Shown here: positions 8,413 to 15,689 of the stretch, piece by piece | Numbering within the stretch: the stretch's first letter is position 1 | Layout: each line of letters starts with the position of its first letter | DNA from: an uncultured Bacteroides sp. | Lineage (GTDB): Bacteria > Bacteroidota > Bacteroidia > Bacteroidales > Bacteroidaceae | Reading direction: 5' to 3' | DNA: 64,000 bases | Assembly: GCF_963677715.1 (NCBI RefSeq) | Contig: NZ_OY782495.1 | Span: forward strand, 806,001 to 870,000 | Notes under the pieces: model-generated | Told to the model about the DNA's origin: nothing | The model's input: only the letters and a program-made list of their open reading frames with translations | Databases searched by the model: none | Program-made: the position numbers and the translations under genes

Positions 8413-8459
8413 TATCCCCAATACCCCTCTACAGATACAGCAGAGGGCTATTGGGGATA
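8413..8459. terminator. Bidirectional terminator between convergent genes
   Basis: Inverted repeat TATCCCCAATA / TATTGGGGATA with an inner CCCTCT/AGAGGG, followed by TTTTAT on the plus strand. It lies between guaD and the XRE gene, which converge here. Confidence 0.75.
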
Positions 8460-8462
8460 ATT

Positions 8463-8882
8463 TTATCTGCTTTTCTCAAGTGAAACGTAGGGTAACATCA
8501 GTTTCCTATAATCGACCAGAGAAGCCTCCACAGCCTGATTATAAATATCTCTACTGTAATCAGACACCTTAAGCCCTACAGCGTAGCCTGATTCTAACAT
8601 GTTCAAATCTTCGTCCGTAAAAGAATCAGTTCTTTCCAATTTATAGAAAATATCACTATAAGCCTCTCTTATGCCTTTATAATAGCAATAAAAAGTAAAT
8701 ATTTTCTTCAACGTACTCCAGTTTAAACTTCTACCCGTTTCAATGCGGTTTACTGTGTTTGGTGATATACCTATCTGGTTAGCCACATAGGCCTGAGAGA
8801 TATTATAACCACGTAGATCAAAAACCCTAATGTGCCTCATAATATCCGAAGCAGTAATTTTAAAGATACAATACTTGTGCAT
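8463..8882 (-). CDS. XRE-family helix-turn-helix regulator
   Basis: 139 aa. A Cro/CI-type helix-turn-helix is visible at about residues 25-65: YNISQAYVANQIGISPNTVNRIETG, then LKKIFTFYCYYKG. The C-terminal half has no recognised effector domain. The gene is divergent from the 9063 gene across an intergenic region packed with palindromes, which suggests it represses both itself and that neighbour. The start at 8882 is favoured by a -7 element 27 bp upstream; an internal Met at about residue 15 is an alternative. Confidence 0.8.
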   Translation of the reverse strand: MHKYCIFKITASDIMRHIRVFDLRGYNISQAYVANQIGISPNTVNRIETGRSLNWSTLKKIFTFYCYYKGIREAYSDIFYKLERTDSFTDEDLNMLESGYAVGLKVSDYSRDIYNQAVEASLVDYRKLMLPYVSLEKSR

Positions 8883-8909
8883 ATGTTAATTTATTTAATT
8901 AATAAGGCG

Positions 8910-8917
8910 CAAATATA
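8910..8917 (-). promoter_or_regulatory. -7 element of the XRE gene (TATATTTG on minus)
   Basis: CAAATATA on plus reads TATATTTG on minus, an excellent TAnnTTTG match 27 bp before the XRE start. The region where a -33 box would fall overlaps the palindrome at 8938-8957. Confidence 0.55.
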
Positions 8918-8937
8918 ATGCGGTTTTAGTTATAATC

Positions 8938-8957
8938 TTACAACAGCACTGTTGTAA
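8938..8957. promoter_or_regulatory. Palindromic operator candidate 1
   Basis: Arms TTACAACAG and CTGTTGTAA are perfectly complementary around a 2-nt centre (CA). It lies upstream of the XRE -7 element, consistent with autorepression by the XRE protein. Confidence 0.6.
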
Positions 8958-8986
8958 AATGACTATTCAACGAAAAAAAGTCCATT

Positions 8987-9003
8987 TTACAACAATACTG
9001 TTA
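8987..9003. promoter_or_regulatory. Operator candidate 2 (imperfect copy)
   Basis: TTACAACAATACTGTTA is an imperfect copy of the 8938 palindrome and lies just upstream of the plus-strand -7 element at 9027. It is probably a second site for the same regulator. Confidence 0.5.
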
Positions 9004-9026
9004 TCCGCATTATCAGCAAAATTATA

Positions 9027-9034
9027 TATGTTTG
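9027..9034 (+). promoter_or_regulatory. -7 element (TATGTTTG) of the 9063 gene
   Basis: TATGTTTG matches TAnnTTTG, 28 bp before ATG 9063. Confidence 0.5.
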
Positions 9035-9062
9035 TGGGGTAAACAAATAAAAAAATCAACTA

Positions 9063-9443
9063 ATGGAAAACAAGGAAAGCACTAATTATCAGCATCTTAT
9101 GCTACGTGCATTAAGCATTAGGCATGAAAGAATAGTTACATTAAACAACGCATTAGAAATAGCCCGGCAAGCAGAACAGCTTTTTCAAAAAATGCTGGGC
9201 GAAGAAGTCGAATTTTCTTATCTCGGGCAAAACGGAGAGATAAAAAACGTTAGAGGAACGCTGAATTACTATCAGCAAGCATTTAAACATCCTTACACAC
9301 CCAACCCACGAAACATATTCATGCCTTACTACGACCTCAACGCACACAGATGGTGCACCTTTCATGTAGCATTTCTATTGCAATTTCGCAACACATGTAA
9401 ACATTATGAAACACCACCAGGAAGCATTGTGAGAGGGGTTTAA
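9063..9443 (+). CDS. SH3 beta-barrel fold-like (DUF2693-like) protein
   Basis: 126 aa, soluble. An N-terminal helical part (residues 1-45) is followed by a pattern resembling Bacteroides SH3 beta-barrel fold/DUF2693 proteins: VEFSYLGQNGEIKNVRGTL, then MPYYDLNAHRWCTFHVAFLL. The family is common in mobile and accessory regions and has no settled function. The gene faces away from the XRE gene across shared operators. Its last residues (about GSIVRGV) and the TAA stop lie inside a dispersed repeat, so the original C-terminus may have been replaced when the repeat arrived. Confidence 0.55.
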   Translation: MENKESTNYQHLMLRALSIRHERIVTLNNALEIARQAEQLFQKMLGEEVEFSYLGQNGEIKNVRGTLNYYQQAFKHPYTPNPRNIFMPYYDLNAHRWCTFHVAFLLQFRNTCKHYETPPGSIVRGV

Positions 9444-9517
9444 AGGCAACCTGATTTCTTTGCAAAGAAATCAGGTTGCCTTTGCAAAGAAAACAGGTCC
9501 CCTTTGCAAAGACAACC
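9421..9517. repeat. CTTTGCAAAG-type dispersed repeat, copy 1
   Basis: Begins GAAGCATTGTGAGAGGGGTTTAAAG and continues as alternating AAAC/GTTTTC tracts around CTTTGCAAAG cores. It contains a perfect 36-bp palindrome at 9445-9480 (arm GGCAACCTGATTTCTTTG). Related copies are at 33304 and 60178. It overlaps the end of the 9063 gene. Confidence 0.8.
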
Positions 9518-9572
9518 AACAGCCTATATCAGATTAGTCAATTTGTAAATAAAAACAAAAAAATAGCATACT

Positions 9573-10466
9573 ATGGCACGTCCGGAGAAAAAAGGATTAG
9601 ATTATTTTCCACTCGATGTAGATTTTCTGCAAGATCGCAAAATGCGTCGCATCACCCGCCTTCACGGCACACTAGGCTTGGCCGTTATTATAAACTTATA
9701 CTGCAAAATTTATCACGAAAACGGTTACTACCTTCTGTGGGACGAAGATATCTGTTACGACATCTGCGAAGAGGTGAACACCGAAACCCCTCTACAAGTA
9801 CAAACGGTGGTAGACTCCTGCCTTCAGGTAGGGCTTTTCAGCGCCGAACTCTACGAGCATCACCGCATCCTCACCTCGGCTGCCGTGCAACGCCGCTTCC
9901 TGCTATGCTCGGCTCGCAGAACCTCCGTCTGCATTGCCGCAGCATTCAATCTTATCAGCACGCCCTCTGCCACCGGTAGCAACGAAAAGCCGGCAAACAG
10001 GGCCGAAGTGCAACAAGTCATTTTTTCAGAGGCAACGGATATTGAGTTTCAGCAAGCAGAAACCCCGTTAATGCAAACAGAAACGCCACAAACAAAAACA
10101 AAGGAAACAGAAAAGAAAGAAAAGCAAAAAGAAGAAAACCTTCCCCCTACCCCCTCCAAAAATAAAGGGGATTCAGAAACCATGACGATAGAGAAGTTGA
10201 AGAGTTTTTTCTCTTTGCCGGACTATGCCCTGAACAAGAAAACACACAACTACGAAGGCTTGTTGGAGCGCCTCTACAGCATCGGCGTGCACAGTCGGGA
10301 AGATCTGGATGGCATTCTCCGCCTTTCGCGCTACGGCGAAATAGGCCATCCGGTGTGGAGCATCATCGTTAACGGCCGCTGGGCAGGCGAGAAAAAGCCC
10401 ATCAACGCCCCCGGAAAATACATCATCAAAGTGCTGCTTAACCTGCTAAAAACCCCAAAACCATGA
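9573..10466 (+). CDS. DUF4373 (Lin1244/Lin1753-type N-terminal) protein
   Basis: 297 aa. Residues 1 to about 110 match the DUF4373 N-terminal domain found in phage-type replisome organisers: RPEKKGLDYFPLDVDFLQDRKMRRI, then YYLLWDEDICYDI and HRILTSAAVQRRF. A low-complexity K/E/T/P-rich linker follows (about 160-205), then a C-terminal domain with ALNKKTHNYEGLLERL and IVNGRWAGEKKP, resembling DnaD-like helicase-loader C-termini. It is probably DNA-associated. The stop overlaps the DUF4248 gene by 4 bp (ATGA), so the two are coupled. Confidence 0.75.
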   Translation: MARPEKKGLDYFPLDVDFLQDRKMRRITRLHGTLGLAVIINLYCKIYHENGYYLLWDEDICYDICEEVNTETPLQVQTVVDSCLQVGLFSAELYEHHRILTSAAVQRRFLLCSARRTSVCIAAAFNLISTPSATGSNEKPANRAEVQQVIFSEATDIEFQQAETPLMQTETPQTKTKETEKKEKQKEENLPPTPSKNKGDSETMTIEKLKSFFSLPDYALNKKTHNYEGLLERLYSIGVHSREDLDGILRLSRYGEIGHPVWSIIVNGRWAGEKKPINAPGKYIIKVLLNLLKTPKP

Positions 10467-10693
10467 GCATGAACGAACTACTACCCCGCTACGGGGCCAT
10501 GACCCACAATGAGCTGGCAGAGCTATACCTGCCACATTTGCAACCCGCCACCGCCCGCCGCACGCTGCACCGATGGATAGCCAGAAACAGTGCCTTGTGC
10601 GCCGAGCTCGCCGCTACGGGATACAGCATCCGCACATCCCTGCTCACCCCCGCACAAGTGGCGCTGGTGATACGGTATTTGGGGGAGCCGTGA
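10463..10693 (+). CDS. DUF4248 domain protein
   Basis: 76 aa. Matches the small DUF4248 family of Bacteroides: THNELAELYLPHLQPATARRTLHRWI in the N-terminal half and LTPAQVALVIRYLGEP at the C-terminus. The first half resembles a helix-turn-helix, so DNA binding is plausible but unproved. ATG 10463 overlaps the upstream stop; ATG 10469 (MNELL) is an alternative start. DUF4248 genes commonly occur near HU-like and smalltalk genes in Bacteroides, which here lie 4.4 kb downstream. Confidence 0.8.
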   Translation: MSMNELLPRYGAMTHNELAELYLPHLQPATARRTLHRWIARNSALCAELAATGYSIRTSLLTPAQVALVIRYLGEP

Positions 10694-10750
10694 TTAACAT
10701 TCTACCTCAAATGCCTTGCATTATTTTATGAAAAGTTGGCAGGGCTATAT

Positions 10751-10780
10751 CGAAAGGCCTCTTCGTACCAAGGCCTTTCG
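10751..10780 (+). terminator. Hairpin after DUF4248 gene
   Basis: CGAAAGGCCT (10751-10760) and AGGCCTTTCG (10771-10780) form a perfect 10-bp stem with a 10-nt loop, followed by TTTGGCTTT. It may be a terminator or the edge of the IS remnant. Confidence 0.5.
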
Positions 10781-10797
10781 TTTGGCTTTCGGTCAGG

Positions 10798-11088
10798 TCA
10801 CTTTAGGATCTCTGGCCTAAAACTGCTGTGGCGATCCTCAGGAGTCACTATGTTGATCTCCCCGGCCATCGTTTTAACCCGCTTACTGCCTCGACCATTA
10901 CGCTTATTCCCAATCTGACGCTCTGACTCATCCAGATGAGAGGACATCTCGCCTTCTAAAGCGGTTTCTAAAAACTCTTTTAACAAGGGCCCAAAGGCGC
11001 CATCCTTTCCTGTGAGTGATTCCCCACTGCGAAGTTGTGTTAATGCCTTTTCGCGCATTAACTGGTACTCTTGACTGTTTCTATCCAT
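10798..11088 (-). pseudogene. IS256-family transposase, N-terminal remnant
   Basis: A 96-codon fragment matching the start of mutator/IS256-type transposases: FGPLLKEFLETALEGEMSSHLDESERQ, then GNKRNGRGSKRVKTMAGEINIVTPEDRHSSFRPEILK. A stop follows at once, where a full-length protein (about 400 aa) would continue into the DDE domain. The remainder is missing, so it is a dead fragment. The stretch 10694-11167 otherwise holds only the hairpin at 10751 and non-coding sequence, possibly IS-end DNA around 11096-11140. Confidence 0.75.
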
Positions 11089-11167
11089 AATGCAAAGTAA
11101 ATTGTTTTTTGGACAGAGTTCAAATTACAGTCTCGAAACCTCATCCACATTGTTCCCATGTTATAAA

Positions 11168-11986
11168 TCAATAACTTTCTGAATTATTTGGAAAAGCTTT
11201 TTCTTTTACATCTCGAATATAATTTTGAGTAGCAACTGTCATTACAGTATGCAAGTCTGCATATCGTCGTAAAAATTTAGGAGAAAAATCTTTATTTATA
11301 CCCATCATATCATGTATCACCAACACCTGACCGTCAACGCCCGAACCGGCTCCGATGCCAATTACAGGTATTTTTACTTTTTGTGTGATTTCAGAAGCAA
11401 GTACTGCGGGAATCTTTTCCAAAGTTATTGCAAAACATCCGAGTTCTTCCATCAGCAAACAGTCATCGACCAGTTTTTGTGCTTCTTTCTTTTCTTTTGC
11501 TCTAACTGTATAAGTTCCGTATTTATTAATTGATTGTGGCATTAAACCTAAATGTGACATTACAGGTATTCCTGCATCAATTATCTTTTTTACGTCTTCT
11601 TGTATTTCTTGTCCGCCTTCAATTTTAAGGGCATCAGCTCCCGTTTTCTGCATTATGCGAATAGCTGCTTCTAATGATTGCATTGGATTTCCGGAACACG
11701 TACCGAAAGGCATATCAACTACAACCAATGCTCTTTTTGCTCCATTGACTACCGAACGGGCATGATATATCATTTGGTCAAGTGTCATTGGCAGAGTTGT
11801 TGTGTTACCCGCCATTGTATTGGAAGCTGAATCGCCCACTAGAATAGAATCGATTCCGGCTTCATCTATTATCTTAGCCATTGAATAGTCATAGGCCGTA
11901 AGCATGGATATTTTTTCTCCACGTTGTTTCATTTCTAAAAGTTGATGAGTTGTGACTTTTCTTTTATCTTCTGTGTATGTTGACAT
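11168..11986 (-). CDS. panB: 3-methyl-2-oxobutanoate hydroxymethyltransferase
   Basis: 272 aa, full length. Transfers a hydroxymethyl group from 5,10-methylene-THF to 2-oxoisovalerate, giving ketopantoate in pantothenate/CoA synthesis. Family motifs are intact: the metal-binding aspartates in LVGDSASN and [21 protein letters not shown] in the form [14 protein letters not shown], and the catalytic glutamate in LEKIPA. It lies alone between an IS256 remnant and a truncated coding remnant, without panC or panD. The DNA appears more AT-rich than neighbouring core genes, suggesting acquisition; it may be the only or an extra panB. Confidence 0.9.
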   Translation of the reverse strand: MSTYTEDKRKVTTHQLLEMKQRGEKISMLTAYDYSMAKIIDEAGIDSILVGDSASNTMAGNTTTLPMTLDQMIYHARSVVNGAKRALVVVDMPFGTCSGNPMQSLEAAIRIMQKTGADALKIEGGQEIQEDVKKIIDAGIPVMSHLGLMPQSINKYGTYTVRAKEKKEAQKLVDDCLLMEELGCFAITLEKIPAVLASEITQKVKIPVIGIGAGSGVDGQVLVIHDMMGINKDFSPKFLRRYADLHTVMTVATQNYIRDVKEKAFPNNSESY

Positions 11987-12091
11987 TTTTTATATTAGGT
12001 TTTGTTGAATTAATCAATTGAAAAAGGTAAAAGGAATAAAATAGTTGGAGTTGCTACTTTTATTTGTCCCATAAAAAAGAGGCGAAGTCAA

Positions 12092-12292
12092 TTAATTTAT
12101 CCTGTAATCGGCAATGGTATGGTATTTTATCTTGTTGTTTTCGAACACAAAAGTAATAGTTCCCTGCATACTATCTTCCAACTTCAAATCGTTTACAATT
12201 AACGATGGTTGTTTGTTATTACTCATATATAACTTGACTTTCCGACCCTGTACTTCTGGGCTACCGTACGATTGACTAAAAATAAGCAGGCA
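12092..12292 (-). pseudogene. 3' remnant of an unidentified gene
   Basis: Reading minus, an open frame with coding-like composition and no start codon ends in TAA at 12092-12094 (C-terminal residues IKYHTIADYRIN, upstream KVKLYMSNNKQPSLIV). It is closed by TGA at 12293-12295. It resembles the tail of a small secreted protein but I cannot name the family. It occupies the middle of the gap 11987-12338, which otherwise shows no gene. Confidence 0.4.
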
Positions 12293-12338
12293 TCAAAAAT
12301 AATGCCCACTCATTTATCTTTTTAAATTCAAAGAGCTT

Positions 12339-12986
12339 TTATTTCACATATTTGAATGTGCTGCTCCATCCATTGTAAAGAATACCTTGTGCAACATATA
12401 GCTGTCCCATGTATTCTAATGCACGCGAAGATTCAATCTTTCCTGCATCATAAGATTCCCATCCGAGATTTTTAGCAATCCCTGAAATTTTTTCTTTTGC
12501 CTGATCGTCGTTTCCGGCAAGGAAAATCGTTCCGTTCTCGCCAAGGGCAGGTTTGTACATCAGGTGTGCACCTACCGTATTCATAGCCTTAACAACATGG
12601 GTTGAAGGAAGTAGTTTCTGAACTTTTTCAGCGAGTGATTCATCAGGAGTTGTTATTAATTTGATGACTCCGTTAGCAGGAGCATCTGCCGAAAAAGCAT
12701 TGGTAATATCCCAAAGTATTTTCCCTTCGAATTGCTGAACTCCGATTTCCTGTATTACATCTACCAAAGATGCACCGGGAACGGGCAATACCACAATATC
12801 CCCGAATTCTACAGCCTTAACATAACTTGTAATACTGACATTACTATGTGATTCTTTCAGTTTAGCGATATTCTCACTGCCTTTTTCTGAACTGCGTGAG
12901 CCCACTTTGACCTCGTAACCTTCGCTGATTAATCCGTTTATCAAAGCCTGTGCGACATTTCCTGTTCCAATTACTGCTACTTTCAT
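12339..12986 (-). CDS. F420-dependent-oxidoreductase-like NADP-binding protein
   Basis: 215 aa with an N-terminal Rossmann motif KVAVIGTGNVAQALINGL and GSRSSEKG, typical of the NADP coenzyme F420 oxidoreductase-like family (PF03807). In this phylum F420 is not expected, so the partner is probably NADP with another substrate. SHVV-type HVVKAMNTVGAH and FLAGNDDQAKEKI are also family-like. It is divergent from an HxlR regulator, a common arrangement for electrophile- or quinone-responsive reductase genes. Base composition appears AT-rich relative to flanks. Confidence 0.8.
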   Translation of the reverse strand: MKVAVIGTGNVAQALINGLISEGYEVKVGSRSSEKGSENIAKLKESHSNVSITSYVKAVEFGDIVVLPVPGASLVDVIQEIGVQQFEGKILWDITNAFSADAPANGVIKLITTPDESLAEKVQKLLPSTHVVKAMNTVGAHLMYKPALGENGTIFLAGNDDQAKEKISGIAKNLGWESYDAGKIESSRALEYMGQLYVAQGILYNGWSSTFKYVK

Positions 12987-13196
12987 AACTTTATTCTTTT
13001 AAATGGTTAATACTTTATTATTCTAATAATTGGCTCAAAAGTAGCAACGTTACATAGTTTATACAAGCCGGTTTATTACGCACCTTTAAGGTTAGTAATA
13101 TTGATTATCAAGATATTATCCACTAATGCTTTAACTAGCTTTAACTTTAGGAAAATAATAATCCTTTTTAAAGTTACATTCGATTGGAGAGTATAG

Positions 13197-13204
13197 TATA
13201 TTTG
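13197..13204 (+). promoter_or_regulatory. -7 element (TATATTTG) of the HxlR gene
   Basis: TATATTTG matches TAnnTTTG, 14 bp before ATG 13219, giving a very short leader. Confidence 0.55.
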
Positions 13205-13218
13205 CCCGAAAATAGGAT

Positions 13219-13554
13219 ATGAAAGAATTGGATTTACAATACCCGACTTGCCCTATTAGGAATGTACTTAGCCGGTTTAGTGATAAATGGTCGCTATTGG
13301 TTTTATGTGAACTGTTTCCTGATAAAATAATGCGTTATGGTGAAATAAAGAATGCCATTCCTGATATTTCACAGAAGATGCTAACCAATGCATTAAAGAA
13401 TTTAGAAAAATCTCATTTAATAAAAAGGAAAGCCTATGCAGAAATTCCTCCACGTGTAGAATATTCTATGACGGAAATGGGTAAAAGCCTTATGCCTGCC
13501 ATACAGATAATGATTAATTGGGCGCAGGAACATTTCGATGAGGTTACTAAGTGA
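13219..13554 (+). CDS. HxlR-family winged-helix transcriptional regulator
   Basis: 111 aa. Typical features are CPIRNVLSRFSDKWSLLVLCELFPDKIMRYGEIKNAIPDISQKMLTNALKNLEKSHLIKRK with the conserved Cys near the N-terminus and the DKWxLLVL motif, then PPRVEYSMTEMGKSLMPAI. The N-terminal Cys is used as a redox/electrophile sensor in some relatives. It probably controls the divergent oxidoreductase at 12339. The stop overlaps a transposase fragment. Confidence 0.88.
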   Translation: MKELDLQYPTCPIRNVLSRFSDKWSLLVLCELFPDKIMRYGEIKNAIPDISQKMLTNALKNLEKSHLIKRKAYAEIPPRVEYSMTEMGKSLMPAIQIMINWAQEHFDEVTK

Positions 13555-13739
13555 TATCCGAATTTTTATCCCTCTTTTTACCTGACAGGCGTCGTCGTTG
13601 GGAAGATTACATACTGTTTCCGCAGAATCTTGGCGAAAATATTTCCATTGACGAGACTACCTTGAGTAACGGGAAATTAGTCACCAATTTTACAGGATTT
13701 AAAATACAATACTGGACTAGCCAAGTTCATAAGATGTGA
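13551..13739 (+). pseudogene. Transposase fragment (ISAon1-like)
   Basis: A 62-codon frame beginning with GTG inside the HxlR stop. WEDYILFPQNLGENISIDETTLSNGKL resembles the beginning of the DDE domain of ISAon1-type transposases (first D in SIDE). The frame then diverges (VTNFTGFKIQYW) and ends, so both ends of the transposase are missing. It marks an insertion or deletion scar at the right side of the panB/HxlR island. No gene is seen in 13740-13984. Confidence 0.5.
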
Positions 13740-13984
13740 AGATGATACGCACTTGTCTAAACAGTAAAATACTGAATAGATAATTGAGTATAATCGTATT
13801 ATCTATTCTATATTTTACTATATATAAGGATTTTGGCAGTAATTACTTTAATGCAATGGTGCCGAATATGTAGAGCTACGAAAGCTCTAATGTATGTTTT
13901 TCAATATGAATGTACGCATATCTATTCCTGAAATGAGCATTATTTCGGATTTTTGCAGAAAATGTATCTTAAATCCGAGAAAAA

Positions 13985-14857
13985 ATGAAAGTATTAAAGC
14001 TTAGTCTTTTTGTAGCACTCATGCTACTGACAATGCCTGTTTCTGCCCAAATTACCGGTGAAGATCTGTTGGGTCTCAAATCGGGCGCTGATCCTAAAAC
14101 CGAAAGACGCGGGGTTATTCCCGGATCATCCAGAAAGGAAGGTCGCCCTGTTGTTTTTATCGTAGGCGATTCTACCGTGAAAAATGGAAGAGACGATGGT
14201 AGTAACCACCAATGGGGCTGGGGACATTTCTTTAGTGATATGGTTGACACAACAAAAGTATCGGTAGAGAACCATGCACTGGGTGGACGCAGTAGCCGTT
14301 CATTCATTACCGAAGGCCTTTGGGACAAAGTTCTGTCGGCTGTTAGGCCGGGAGATTACGTATTGGTGCAGTTTGGCCACAACGACGGTGGTTCGCTCAA
14401 CATGGGCCGCGCCCGTGCCTCCTTAAAGGGTTACAACGATAATGACACTACCGTTGTGATGGAACTTACCGGCAAAGCAGAAACGGTTCATTCTTTTGGC
14501 TGGTATATGCGGAAATATGCTAAAGATGTTAAAGCCAAAAAAGCGACTCCGATTCTGCTATCGCACATTCCCCGCAACATGTTTACCAACAAAGACAGTG
14601 TGGCTGTTATCCGAAACACTGAAAGTTACGGGCTGTGGACGAAAAAAGCGGCTGAAATGGAGAGCGTGCCTTATGTTGATTTGAATAAGCTGATAGCTGA
14701 TAAGCTGGACAGAATAGGCAAAGATTCCATTCAAACATTGTATTATGGCGATCATACCCATACGTCGATGGCAGGAGCCATATTAAACGCACGGACTGTT
14801 GCCGAAGGCATTTCGGGATTAAAGAATTGCGGGCTCAAAGAGGCTATGAAAAAATAG
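13985..14857 (+). CDS. Secreted rhamnogalacturonan acetylesterase (SGNH hydrolase, CE12-like)
   Basis: 290 aa with signal peptide MKVLKLSLFVALMLLTMPVSAQ. SGNH blocks are visible: GDSTVKNG (catalytic Ser), NHALGGRSSRSF (Gly), QFGHNDGG (Asn) and GDHTHTSMAGA (Asp/His dyad). These match rhamnogalacturonan/pectin acetylesterases that deacetylate pectin side residues. No SusCD or pectinase genes are adjacent, so it is an orphan enzyme here. Terminated by the hairpin at 14881. Confidence 0.85.
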   Translation: MKVLKLSLFVALMLLTMPVSAQITGEDLLGLKSGADPKTERRGVIPGSSRKEGRPVVFIVGDSTVKNGRDDGSNHQWGWGHFFSDMVDTTKVSVENHALGGRSSRSFITEGLWDKVLSAVRPGDYVLVQFGHNDGGSLNMGRARASLKGYNDNDTTVVMELTGKAETVHSFGWYMRKYAKDVKAKKATPILLSHIPRNMFTNKDSVAVIRNTESYGLWTKKAAEMESVPYVDLNKLIADKLDRIGKDSIQTLYYGDHTHTSMAGAILNARTVAEGISGLKNCGLKEAMKK

Positions 14858-14879
14858 CATTATAACGAATGATAAGGAG

Positions 14880-14918
14880 AAGGGTCTTAGTTCAGAGGTT
14901 TCTGAATTAAGGCCCTTT
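14880..14918 (+). terminator. Terminator after acetylesterase gene
   Basis: AAGGGTCTTAGTTCAGA pairs with TCTGAATTAAGGCCCTTT with one bulge; the right arm ends in a short T-run. Confidence 0.7.
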
Positions 14919-15026
14919 GATTGTTAATGGTGACTTAATCTGTGCACGTTTATGCTGCTTTGTGCAATGTGATGCGGCATTGTGCGGGCTTGTACCATTT
15001 CGCGTATTTACTTTTTTAGGAGGTTC

Positions 15027-15034
15027 TATCTTTG
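15027..15034 (+). promoter_or_regulatory. -7 element (TATCTTTG) of HU-like operon
   Basis: TATCTTTG matches TAnnTTTG and is followed immediately by a palindrome (15035-15055). Upstream, at 14939-14990, TGTGC recurs several times. Confidence 0.55.
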
Positions 15035-15055
15035 CTTTCGTAATCGATTACAAAG
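15035..15055. promoter_or_regulatory. Palindrome at the HU-like transcription start
   Basis: Centre GTAATCGATTAC is a perfect 12-bp palindrome, extended by CTTT/AAAG arms with one mismatch. Its position just after the -7 element would let a bound protein block initiation; the HU-like product itself is one candidate. Confidence 0.45.
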
Positions 15056-15095
15056 TGATTTTAATAACAAATTGTAGAACTAAAAAAAGAAAATT

Positions 15096-15590
15096 ATGCC
15101 TTTATTTTACAAAGCAACGCAAAGTTCGTTGGCAACAAAAGATGGATCAAAAAAGTGGCACCCACGCCTGGTGAAAGTGGGAAAAGTGATCAACACACAG
15201 AAAATAGGTGAAATGATTGCCGAGAAGTCATCGCTAACCGCAGGAGATGTGCACAGTGTGATTCGCAACCTGATGACAGTGATGCGCGAACAACTGATGA
15301 ACAGCCGCACAGTGAAGTTGGAAGGGCTGGGTACGTTTACCGTAATAGCAAATACTCAAGGCAAGGGTGTGGATAAACAGGAGGATGTAGCTTCAAACCA
15401 GATTGCGAGGTTGCGCGTTAACTTCAGTCCCGAATATACACGCTCGCCCGGAACAGGCGGCATAACCAGAGCGCTGTACGCCGGTGTGGAGTACGAACGC
15501 TGGGCAGGTACGGCTGCCGCAGAGACACCGGAAGAGGGTGATGGTAATGATGGTAATGGTGGTGGAAACGAAGAAGATCCAAACGCATGA
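15096..15590 (+). CDS. HU-like DNA-binding protein with acidic tail
   Basis: 164 aa. Residues about 1-120 form an HU/IHF-related domain of the Bacteroides type (HU-DNA_bdg): MPLFYKATQSSLATKDGSKKWHPRLVKVG, then KIGEMIAEKSSLTAGDVHSVIRNLMTVMREQLMNSRTVKLEGLGTFTV. The C-terminal 25 residues are Gly/Glu/Asp-rich (EEGDGNDGNGGGNEEDPNA). Such proteins usually accompany DUF4248 and smalltalk genes in Bacteroides accessory loci. It overlaps the smalltalk start by 4 bp (ATGA). Confidence 0.85.
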   Translation: MPLFYKATQSSLATKDGSKKWHPRLVKVGKVINTQKIGEMIAEKSSLTAGDVHSVIRNLMTVMREQLMNSRTVKLEGLGTFTVIANTQGKGVDKQEDVASNQIARLRVNFSPEYTRSPGTGGITRALYAGVEYERWAGTAAAETPEEGDGNDGNGGGNEEDPNA

Positions 15591-15685
15591 GCACCAAGAA
15601 GTCGGTATGGGACATTGTCCTGAAAGTAATCATAGCAGTGGCCAGCGCCATAGCCGGTGCACTGGGGTCGCAAACCATTTTGTAG
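15587..15685 (+). CDS. Smalltalk protein (32 aa membrane micro-protein)
   Basis: ATG at 15587 overlaps the HU-like stop. The product of 32 residues starts MSTKKSVWDIVLKVIIAVA and then SAIAGALGSQTIL: a short basic N-terminus and one hydrophobic helix with GxxxG-like AIAGALG. This is the pattern of the 'smalltalk' family found directly after HU-like genes in Bacteroides. Function unknown. It is followed 4 bp later by another small membrane protein. Confidence 0.8.
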   Translation: MSTKKSVWDIVLKVIIAVASAIAGALGSQTIL

Positions 15686-15689
15686 GGTC

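Larger units (their letters stand above)
8915..9013. repeat. Long interrupted inverted repeat in divergent promoter region
   Basis: ATAATGCGG (8915-8923) is matched by CCGCATTAT (9005-9013). Inside it, GTTGTAAAATG (8951-8961) is matched by CATTTTACAAC (8983-8993). The two arms resemble each other over most of their length apart from an extra segment in the left arm, so the whole region can fold or be bound symmetrically. Confidence 0.65.

Noticed and set aside
9421..9517. CRISPR array at the CTTTGCAAAG repeat
   Set aside because: Units are too short and irregular, spacers are not unique, and no cas genes are present.
14917..15174. Plus-strand ORF over the HU-like promoter
   Set aside because: Crosses the -7 element, the palindrome and the HU-like start; sequence is Cys/Phe-rich without any known pattern.
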